Shown piece by piece: positions 1 through 5,686 of a DNA stretch of 8,758 nucleotides. The notes under the pieces are model-generated. The model had not been told where the DNA came from and did not search any database. It saw only the letters and a list, made by a program, of their open reading frames with translations. Origin of the DNA: an uncultured Muribaculaceae bacterium (lineage in GTDB: Bacteria; Bacteroidota; Bacteroidia; Bacteroidales; Muribaculaceae). The stretch is taken from the NCBI GenBank assembly GCA_910579105.1, contig CAJTRT010000073.1, positions 1 through 8,758 on the forward strand. Reading direction: 5' to 3'. The translations under genes were made by a program, and so were the position numbers. Positions within the stretch are counted from its first letter, which is position 1. Each line of letters opens with the position of its first letter.

Positions 1-593
1 CGCTGCAACAGAACCCCGCCGCCTACGACAAACAGGGCGACATGCACTACGACATAATATCGGCTTTCATCAAGAGCGTCCGCGGCTCCGACCCCGACGC
101 CGCCCTCTACTGGCTCGCCCGCATGATCGACGGCGGCGAGGACCCCGAGTTCATAGCCCGCCGGCTTGTGATACTCTCGGCCGAGGATATAGGCCTCGCC
201 AATCCCAACGCGATGCTCCTGGCAAACGCCGCCTACGACATCATAAAGAAGATAGGGATGCCCGAGGGGCGCATCCCGCTGGCCGAATGTACCGTCTACC
301 TCGCCACATCCGCCAAAAGCAACTCGGCATACCTCGCCATCGACGCGGCCCTGGCCGAGGTGCGGAAGTCGGGCAACCTGCCGGTGCCGCTCCACATACG
401 CAACGCGCCCACATCGCTAATGAAAGAGATGGGCTACGGGGCCGATTACAAGTACGCCCACGACTATCCGGGCCATTTCGTCCGCCAGCAGTTCCTTCCC
501 GACCGCCTCGACGGCGCACGTTTCTGGAACCCCGCCGACAATCCCGCCGAGGCGCGCCTGGCCGACCTCCAGCGCTCGCGCTGGGGCCGCTGA
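1..593 (+). CDS. rarA: Replication-associated recombination protein A (RarA/MgsA), C-terminal part, 5' truncated
   Basis: This is the C-terminal 196 residues of a RarA/MgsA/WRNIP1-family AAA+ ATPase. The family acts at stalled replication forks and single-strand gaps together with SSB. The frame is open from base 3 with no stop, so the first ATG inside the window (position 42) is an internal methionine. The visible part starts with YDKQGDMHYDIISAFIKS and continues through RGSDPDAALYWLARM and SAEDIGLANP, which are hallmarks of the helical and tetramerisation half of the family. The Walker A and B ATPase region lies upstream of the window. E. coli RarA is about 447 residues, so somewhat more than half of the protein is missing. 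The gene ends in TGA at 591-593 and is followed by a strong hairpin. It converges on the protease gene, with no sign of shared function. I am very sure of the family. Confidence 0.95.
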   Translation, partial: LQQNPAAYDKQGDMHYDIISAFIKSVRGSDPDAALYWLARMIDGGEDPEFIARRLVILSAEDIGLANPNAMLLANAAYDIIKKIGMPEGRIPLAECTVYLATSAKSNSAYLAIDAALAEVRKSGNLPVPLHIRNAPTSLMKEMGYGADYKYAHDYPGHFVRQQFLPDRLDGARFWNPADNPAEARLADLQRSRWGR

Positions 594-617
594 CACCGCG
601 TCCATACCGCTTACCCG

Positions 618-630
618 TCATACGAACCAA
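618..630 (+). repeat. 13-bp direct repeat, copy 1 (downstream of rarA)
   Basis: TCATACGAACCAA occurs here and identically at 3040-3052. The two copies lie in the intergenic regions on either side of the S8 protease gene. A 13-bp match in a window of this size can arise by chance, so only the repeat itself is claimed, not a function. Confidence 0.4.
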
Positions 631-641
631 AACCATCATGG

Positions 642-707
642 CACAACAATGCCGCGGGCGGAATTTCCGGTGTCGTCCACCGAAATTCCGCCCGCGGCGT
701 CTTTGTG
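642..707. terminator. Long hairpin between convergent genes, probable bidirectional terminator
   Basis: Bases 651-672 and 678-698 are reverse complements apart from a single bulged G, leaving a 5-nt loop (TCGTC). The stem is very GC-rich at its base (GCCGCGGGCGG) with an AATTT core. A further CACAA (642-646) can pair with TTGTG (703-707) across a 4x4 internal loop. It sits between the stop codons of rarA (593) and the protease gene (720), where both transcripts need to end. The T-tracts after the stem are weak on both sides (GTCTTTGTGT on plus, ATTGTTGTGC on minus). Termination is therefore inferred from position and stem strength rather than from a textbook U-run. Confidence 0.7.
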
Positions 708-719
708 TACGGAATCACA

Positions 720-2963
720 TCACAGGGCGACCTTCACCGACCTCGCCGAGCGGGAGGTCGAGGCCTTCAGCAGATAAACACCCGAAGGCACGCCCGACAG
801 GTCGAGGTCGACCGTCCCCGTCCCCCCGGCGGTAAGCAGCAGCGAGCCGGAAAGGTCGTAGACAGAGGCTGACACCTCTTCGTCGCCGGGGGCGAACAGC
901 TCGTAGGAAGCGCCGCCGCGGGGTGTGATCACAATCGTCTCCTTGCCGCCGTCGGCCTCCACGTTGGCCACGTCGGAGTACCCCATCGCCATTTTCAGGC
1001 CGGCCAGGGCGTCAACCTTGCCCGAAGCCCCCCACTTGGGGTTCCCGGACTCGGACATGATCGCCGTCCTGGCGGCTATGTCGCGGATATCCTCCGTCGT
1101 CAGGTACGGGTTCGCCTCCAGCCACAGGGCCGCGACGCCGGTCATGAACGGGGTCGCCATCGACGTCCCCGCCATGTAAGTCCAGTAATGGGTCTTGACA
1201 GTCGCCGGATCCGTGTACTGGTAGTACTTAGGGGTTCCGTTAGATGACAGATACCTGTTGTTGGCTGCCACATACGGTCCGGACATGGAGCTGACAATCA
1301 GGAACCCTGGCGCGCTTATGTCGGGCTTGACCCTCCCGCCCGGCAGGTTGCCCCACGATGAGAAATAGGTCGGTTCACCGATCGGCTGATCCTTCTCGTA
1401 GTACGCGTCAGAGGCTATGTTGCGGGTGTTATACGCCCCGACGGCTATCGTGTTCTTGCCGCACGCCATGCCCGAGATCGACCCGTTGCCGTCGGACGAC
1501 ACGAAGCCCGGCAGGTTGTAGCTCTCGAACGACACGGGGAAGTACGCCTGGTAATTATAGTAGGAGGTGTTGACGTAGGCATAGACCTTCTGCCCGGCCT
1601 CCCCCTCAACGCGGAGCGCCATGGTGTAGGTCCTGGCCATCGACTGGTTCTTGGCCGTCAGGTCGAACGACACCACCGAATAGAAGCGCCCGTTCTGGGG
1701 CGACAATGCCGTCTCCGCTCCTATGTAGCTCTGCGAGTAAACGGCGTTGAACGACGCGTCGCCGCGGTTGATCATCGACGAGCTTACCCCCGACGGCGTG
1801 GTGCCGTTGGCGAGGTACATACCGCCGTCCCGCGGAATCTCCACCGAGGTCACCGGAGCCTCCGGCTTGGTCTTGTCAATGAGGTCGACATACAGTGTGA
1901 ACGGCTTGTCGTCCTCGCTCCATATCTCGATATTCCCCTCCGTGGGAGGGCCGTAATACGATCCGTAGCTGTCGTCGGGCTTGAGGCAGGTTCGGAGAAC
2001 CGTGTCATCGGCCTTGAACTCCTTGTACAGCCCGATGCCGTAGTCACCCTCGTTGCCTGCCGCGAGGAAGAAGTGCGTCCCCGTGCGCTCGGCAACCTCG
2101 TCGAGCATCAGGGAGAACTCGTCCGACCCGTCGTGTGGCCCTTCGTTGTCACCCAGCGAGAGATTCACCACGAGCGGCTTCCCGGAGTTGGCGGCATAGT
2201 CCGTCATATCGGCGAAAGCGAGAGCCATCTCGGCATAGGTGCCATAACCGCCGCACATGAAAAGCTCGGCTTCCGGTGCGACTCCCGAATAGTCGGCTCC
2301 GGCCTCTGAGAACGAGCCCGCGGCCGTGCCTATGACGTGGGTGGCGTGCGTGTCGTCCGACGAGTCGGTGGTGAAGCGGGCGATCGCCGACGGGGTCTCG
2401 TTGCGACTGACCGACGGAGCCACGCCGTCGTAGCGCTGGAAATAAGTGTTCATGCGCTTCACGCGGCTGTTCCCCTCGCTGTCGTTGAAATTTATATGGT
2501 TGGGGTCGAAGCCCATGTCGAATATGCCAACGATCACTCCCTTCCCCTTATACGCCCGGTCAAGCCCCTCGCCGGCATGGACGGCGTCGACGTTCGACGC
2601 CGCGCGGGCCATGTCGTTGAGCCTGCGCACGCGGCGCGACAGCGATGCCGACTTTATCCCCGGGGTGAGCAGCAGCTCCTCAACCCTGTCGGCCGGAATG
2701 GACGCCAGCGCCACGGTGCGCTCGCGGTGGAGCACCCTGGCCCCGGAGGCTTCGAGCGCCGCCAGGGCATCATCCGACGCGTAGCGCACAAGCACGCTGA
2801 CTTCCGCGGCCGAACGCGACGGGTTGGCGGCTATCTCCGAGCGGACTTCGGCCAGGCGCCCGCGGTCGAGGATCCCGAGCGTGGTCTGCGCTCCGACGCT
2901 TCCCGCGGCGGCGAGCGCCGCGGCCACGGCAAGGCCGTATCTTCTTAATACAAGCTGGTTCAT
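720..2963 (-). CDS. Secreted subtilisin-family (S8) serine protease with T9SS-type C-terminal sorting domain
   Basis: This is a 747-residue endopeptidase of the subtilase family, predicted to be exported and then secreted or surface-anchored by the type IX system. The start at 2963 gives a clean Sec signal peptide (MNQLVLRRYG, a hydrophobic Ala-rich core, cleavage near VGA-Q26). The frame extends upstream to an ATG at 3080, but the promoter lies inside that extension, so it is unlikely to be translated. Residues about 50-115 resemble an I9-like inhibitory propeptide. The catalytic residues are visible: Asp149 in IFDMGFD, His206 in HATHVIGTAAG, oxyanion Asn304 in AAGNEGD, and Ser601 in GTSMATPFMTGVAAL. 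KPDISAPG (546-553) is also typical of the family. Asn304 and Ser601 are about 300 residues apart, against about 65 in subtilisin, which implies a beta-rich insertion at roughly 311-490. The tail (about 695-747: VYDLSGSLLL, DLSGVPSGVYLLKA, VKVAL) matches a T9SS sorting domain. The HGTH motif reads HATH, which is unusual. The substrate is unknown. Confidence 0.92.
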   Translation of the reverse strand: MNQLVLRRYGLAVAAALAAAGSVGAQTTLGILDRGRLAEVRSEIAANPSRSAAEVSVLVRYASDDALAALEASGARVLHRERTVALASIPADRVEELLLTPGIKSASLSRRVRRLNDMARAASNVDAVHAGEGLDRAYKGKGVIVGIFDMGFDPNHINFNDSEGNSRVKRMNTYFQRYDGVAPSVSRNETPSAIARFTTDSSDDTHATHVIGTAAGSFSEAGADYSGVAPEAELFMCGGYGTYAEMALAFADMTDYAANSGKPLVVNLSLGDNEGPHDGSDEFSLMLDEVAERTGTHFFLAAGNEGDYGIGLYKEFKADDTVLRTCLKPDDSYGSYYGPPTEGNIEIWSEDDKPFTLYVDLIDKTKPEAPVTSVEIPRDGGMYLANGTTPSGVSSSMINRGDASFNAVYSQSYIGAETALSPQNGRFYSVVSFDLTAKNQSMARTYTMALRVEGEAGQKVYAYVNTSYYNYQAYFPVSFESYNLPGFVSSDGNGSISGMACGKNTIAVGAYNTRNIASDAYYEKDQPIGEPTYFSSWGNLPGGRVKPDISAPGFLIVSSMSGPYVAANNRYLSSNGTPKYYQYTDPATVKTHYWTYMAGTSMATPFMTGVAALWLEANPYLTTEDIRDIAARTAIMSESGNPKWGASGKVDALAGLKMAMGYSDVANVEADGGKETIVITPRGGASYELFAPGDEEVSASVYDLSGSLLLTAGGTGTVDLDLSGVPSGVYLLKASTSRSARSVKVAL

Positions 2964-2988
2964 CTGATCTAACTCATTATATATTGTG

Positions 2989-3021
2989 GTTGCCAAAATT
3001 ACTTCTTTAAACCGATATTTG
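2989..3021 (+). promoter_or_regulatory. Weak candidate promoter for the efflux operon
   Basis: On the plus strand, GTTG (2989-2992) lies 21 nt before GATATTTG (3014-3021). Each element differs by one base from the Bacteroidota consensus TTTG / TAnnTTTG. If used, transcription would begin near 3028 and give a leader of about 75-80 nt containing the hairpin at 3054-3069. It overlaps the protease promoter on the other strand. No better plus-strand match was seen in 2964-3105, but two one-base mismatches in AT-rich sequence are weak evidence. Confidence 0.25.
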
Positions 3022-3025
3022 CAAA
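2994..3025 (-). promoter_or_regulatory. Bacteroidota-type promoter for the S8 protease gene
   Basis: Read on the minus strand, TTTG (3025-3022) is followed after exactly 20 nt by TAATTTTG (3001-2994). This fits the Bacteroides housekeeping-sigma consensus of a -33 TTTG and a -7 TAnnTTTG about 19-21 nt apart. Transcription should begin around 2985-2988, leaving a leader of only about 25 nt before the ATG at 2963. The leader is AT-rich (AATATATAATGAG) without a clear Shine-Dalgarno, as is common in this phylum. The position of this promoter is the main reason to prefer the start at 2963 over the in-frame ATG at 3080. Confidence 0.8.
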
Positions 3026-3039
3026 ACTTTTGAAAAAAA

Positions 3040-3052
3040 TCATACGAACCAA
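3040..3052 (+). repeat. 13-bp direct repeat, copy 2 (upstream of protease and efflux operon)
   Basis: This is an exact copy of the 13-mer at 618-630. It lies between the -33 element of the protease promoter and the small GC hairpin in the efflux leader, so it could also be a protein-binding site in the divergent control region. Function is unknown. Confidence 0.4.
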
Positions 3053-3053
3053 C

Positions 3054-3078
3054 ACGCCGCCCCCGGCGTTTTCTTTCC
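3054..3078 (+). terminator. Small GC hairpin with T-rich tail in the efflux operon leader, possible attenuator
   Basis: ACGCCG (3054-3059) and CGGCGT (3064-3069) form a perfect 6-bp stem around a CCCC loop. The tail (3070-3078) reads TTTCTTTCC. On the plus strand this has the form of a short intrinsic terminator, ending 27 bases before the outer-membrane channel start codon. No plus-strand gene lies upstream that would need a terminator, because the neighbour at 720-2963 runs the other way. If real, it would act on the efflux operon's own leader or on stray transcription. The stem is short and the T-run is interrupted. Confidence 0.35.
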
Positions 3079-3105
3079 ATAAACGGGATTCGACCAAGGG
3101 AAAGA

Positions 3106-4512
3106 ATGATGTTTCAACGTTTTTTATTTTCAGTTGTCTCTGTGACACTCCACGCCGCGACAGCCCTCGCGGCCTCCGAAGCGGCGCCCCCCGAAATGCC
3201 CGACCGCTGGGCGTGGGAACCGCCGCACGCGCAACAGGCCCCCGAGGTCTCCGACAGGTGGTGGCGACAGTTCGCCGACCCCGTCCTTGACTCGCTCGTG
3301 ACGCTCGGTATGGAGCGCAATTTCAACCTCGGAATCGCCCAACACCGGGCCGAGATGGCCAGGGCGGCCGTCGGGCAGGCACGCGCGGCGTGGATGCCGT
3401 CGGTCGGCCTCGACGCCGGTTGGACCCGCTCGCGGTCAAGCGGCGCGCTCGGCAAAGGCGCGTCCTTCGCGCCTGGGGCGGAGTCGTATTTCAATGCGGG
3501 CCTCTCCGCCTCCTGGGAAATAGACATTTTCGGGAAAGTGGCCGCGGGAGTGAAGCAGCGCAAGGCCGAATACCGCGCCTCGCGCGCAGAATACGCCGCG
3601 ACCATGGTGAGCCTCGCCGCGCAGATCGCCTCGACCTACGTAACCCTGCGCCAGTACCAGCAGCAGTACGCGATCGCGGTGGCGCACTCCGAGCGGCAGA
3701 TGAAGACCGTGAAAATCGCCGAGGCGCGTTTCGAGACCACGCTCGCCTCGAAACTCGACGTGGCACAGGCCTGGGGAACATACTATTCGACCCAGGCGTC
3801 TGTGCCGATGCTCCGCAACTCCATACGCCTGACAATAAACGCGCTGGCCCTCCTTATCGGGGAATACCCCCAGGCGGTCGACAAATGGCTCTCCGCTCCC
3901 GCCCCACTCCCCGAAAGCCGCGAGGAGGTCGCCATGGGCGTGCCAGCCGACCTACTGCGCCGACGGCCCGACATAGCCCGCGCCGAGGCCGAGATGGCGG
4001 CCGCCGCGGCCGCCGCGGGAATCGCCAGCAAAGACTTCCTGCCGACTCTGACCCTGAACGGCTCGATAGGGACCTCGGCCCGTGACCTGTCTAAGCTCTT
4101 CTCCTCCGACTCTTTCACCTACTCCGTCGCCCCCACCCTGAGCTGGACGCTCTTCGACGGTCTCGGAAGGAAATACGCCCTCCTGAGCGCCCGCGAAAAC
4201 CTCGAGGCCTCGGCCGCGTCATACCAGCTGGCGGTGATGACCGCCGTCAGCGAGGCCGACAACGCTATTTCCACCTACTATTCCTCGCTCGAGCAGCAGA
4301 GCGTCATCCAGAAAGTTATCGGGCAGAACTCCGAGGCTCTTTCTCTCTCCCTCGACCGTTACAAGAACTCGCTATCCCCGATGAGCGACGTGGTCACCGC
4401 CCAGCTCAACGCCCTGTCATCCGAAAACAACCTCGTGACAGCCAAAGCCAAAGCCCTCCAGGCTCTGATAGCCCTCTATGAGGCGCTCGGCGGAGGCTAC
4501 GACGCCGACTAA
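3106..4512 (+). CDS. TolC/OprM-like outer-membrane efflux channel of an RND system
   Basis: This 468-residue protein of the outer membrane efflux protein family (OprM/NodT type) forms the trimeric exit duct of a tripartite pump. It has a Sec signal peptide (MMFQRFLFSV, cleavage near ALA-A23) and the early motif DRWWRQFADPVLDSLV (49-64). It has WEIDIFGKV in the first repeat and the family signature VPADLLRRRPDIARAEAEMA (about 279-298). The second repeat carries FLPTLTLNGSIG, LSWTLFDGLGRK and QALIALYEALGGG near the end. The two repeats match the duplicated helical-barrel architecture, and the length is normal. The protein has no cysteine at all, so unlike OprM or CusC it cannot be lipid-anchored. 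AAGGGAAAG just before the start is a plausible ribosome site. ATG codons at 3106 and 3109 are adjacent, and either could be used. Seven alanines in a row (298-304) are encoded by a 9-bp tandem repeat. It is the first gene of the efflux operon, 7 nt ahead of the adaptor gene. Confidence 0.93.
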   Translation: MMFQRFLFSVVSVTLHAATALAASEAAPPEMPDRWAWEPPHAQQAPEVSDRWWRQFADPVLDSLVTLGMERNFNLGIAQHRAEMARAAVGQARAAWMPSVGLDAGWTRSRSSGALGKGASFAPGAESYFNAGLSASWEIDIFGKVAAGVKQRKAEYRASRAEYAATMVSLAAQIASTYVTLRQYQQQYAIAVAHSERQMKTVKIAEARFETTLASKLDVAQAWGTYYSTQASVPMLRNSIRLTINALALLIGEYPQAVDKWLSAPAPLPESREEVAMGVPADLLRRRPDIARAEAEMAAAAAAAGIASKDFLPTLTLNGSIGTSARDLSKLFSSDSFTYSVAPTLSWTLFDGLGRKYALLSARENLEASAASYQLAVMTAVSEADNAISTYYSSLEQQSVIQKVIGQNSEALSLSLDRYKNSLSPMSDVVTAQLNALSSENNLVTAKAKALQALIALYEALGGGYDAD

Positions 4513-4519
4513 AAACCAC

Positions 4520-5671
4520 ATGCCGATGAAAGCGTTTTTACCCATCGCGGCAATCTGCCTCCTGGCCGTAGCGCCCGGATGCTCCAGAAAAAGCCCTGAA
4601 ACCGCGCAAGGCCCCATGGAAGTCTCCGTGGCGCGGCCTGTGACAGACTCCGTGGTAATCCACCAGACATACCCGGCGTACCTGAAAAGTTCCCGATCGG
4701 CCGACATTGTCGCCCGCGTGAGCGGCAACATAGTCGCGAAGCACTACACCGACGGCGAATACGCCCGCGCCGGGCAGCCGCTCCTCTCTATTGACCCCTC
4801 CACCTACCGCAACCGCCTCCAGCAGGCCGAGGCGCAGCTGGCCAGCGCCATAGCCTCGGAAGAATTCGCCGCCAGGCAGTACGAGGCCATGAAGAAGGCC
4901 CTTGAAAGCGACGCCGTCAGCAAGATGGACGTGATCCAGGCCGAAAGCGCCTGGCGCGAGGCTCAGGCTCAGATCAAGAACTGCCGCGCCGCGGTCGACA
5001 ATGCGCGCCAGATGCTCGGGTGGTGTACCGTGCGCGCCCCCTTCGCCGGACAGGTTTCCGCCCCGGAATACACCGTCGGCGCGTATGTCGGCGGCGAGGG
5101 GAATCCTGTGAAAGTGGCCTCGATAGTCAACGACTCCGTGGTGCGCGCCAATTTCTCCGTCACCGACAGCCGGTTCCTCCAGCTCACGGAAACACCGGAG
5201 GGAAAGCGCGTCCGCCTCGACAGCGTGCCGGTGACGTTCGGCGACTCCATAGCCAGGACGTATTACGGCAGATTCGACTACTCCGGGCTGGAGGTCGACC
5301 AGGGCACGGGCACTATCCGCATGCGCCTCGAATTCGACAACCGCGGCCGCGAACTGAGGCAGGGCATGTTCTGCACCGTCCATCTTCCAGTGGCTGTCGA
5401 GCCGCGGGCGCTCCTCGTGCTCGACGCCGCGGTTGGCACCGACCAACTCGGCCGGTACCTCTACCTGGTCAACGATTCCGACAAGGTGGTCTACACCCCG
5501 GTGGAGGTTGGCGAGCTGGTGCGCGACTCGCTCCGCATCGTCACCAAGGGGATAGCCCCCGGTGACCGCTACGTCACCCGGGCCCTCCTCAAAGTGCGCG
5601 ACGGCATGGCCGTGCGTCCCGTCGAAGCCCCCTCGGGCCAGTCCGCGAAAAACTCCCTGCCGACAAGATAA
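4520..5671 (+). CDS. RND efflux periplasmic adaptor (membrane fusion protein), lipoprotein
   Basis: This 383-residue adaptor of the HlyD/AcrA type bridges the inner-membrane pump and the outer-membrane channel in the periplasm. The start at 4520 gives a lipoprotein signal peptide with lipobox VAPGC and lipidated Cys21. The residues after it (SRKSPE) lack the acidic patch of Bacteroidota surface-export signals, consistent with a periplasmic-facing anchor. The barrel-sandwich halves are visible as ADIVARVSGNIV...YARAGQPLLSIDP (61-93) and TVRAPFAGQVS...VGAYVGGEG (170-194). They flank an alpha-helical hairpin (about 94-165) rich in Ala, Gln and Glu. A beta-barrel (about 205-290) with GTIRMRLEF and LRQGMFCTVHLP follows, then a membrane-proximal domain. 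An in-frame ATG at 4478 would add 14 residues before the signal peptide and overlap the upstream gene, so it is rejected. The gene lies 7 nt after the channel gene and 15 nt before the pump gene. Substrate range cannot be read from it. Confidence 0.93.
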   Translation: MPMKAFLPIAAICLLAVAPGCSRKSPETAQGPMEVSVARPVTDSVVIHQTYPAYLKSSRSADIVARVSGNIVAKHYTDGEYARAGQPLLSIDPSTYRNRLQQAEAQLASAIASEEFAARQYEAMKKALESDAVSKMDVIQAESAWREAQAQIKNCRAAVDNARQMLGWCTVRAPFAGQVSAPEYTVGAYVGGEGNPVKVASIVNDSVVRANFSVTDSRFLQLTETPEGKRVRLDSVPVTFGDSIARTYYGRFDYSGLEVDQGTGTIRMRLEFDNRGRELRQGMFCTVHLPVAVEPRALLVLDAAVGTDQLGRYLYLVNDSDKVVYTPVEVGELVRDSLRIVTKGIAPGDRYVTRALLKVRDGMAVRPVEAPSGQSAKNSLPTR

Positions 5672-5686
5672 AAACCCTTCCCCGAC

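Noticed and set aside
638..835. A possible small gene starting at ATG 638 after an A-rich leader (AACCAAAACC)
   Set aside because: It reads straight through the terminator-like hairpin and then antisense to the protease 3' end. The product is almost all Arg, Pro and Ser, and the frame is part of a longer shadow frame within rarA.
2337..2948. A 203-codon open frame on the plus strand opposite the protease N-terminal half
   Set aside because: The sense strand carries an intact subtilase with catalytic motifs here. The antisense product is Arg/Val/Gly-rich and unlike any known protein.
2964..3080. A longer protease reading frame starting at ATG 3080
   Set aside because: The added 39 residues would precede a normal signal peptide, and the consensus promoter lies within the extension, downstream of that ATG.
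4478..4519. A longer adaptor start at ATG 4478
   Set aside because: It would put 14 non-hydrophobic residues before a good lipoprotein signal peptide and overlap the channel gene. ATG 4520 sits correctly after the stop at 4512.
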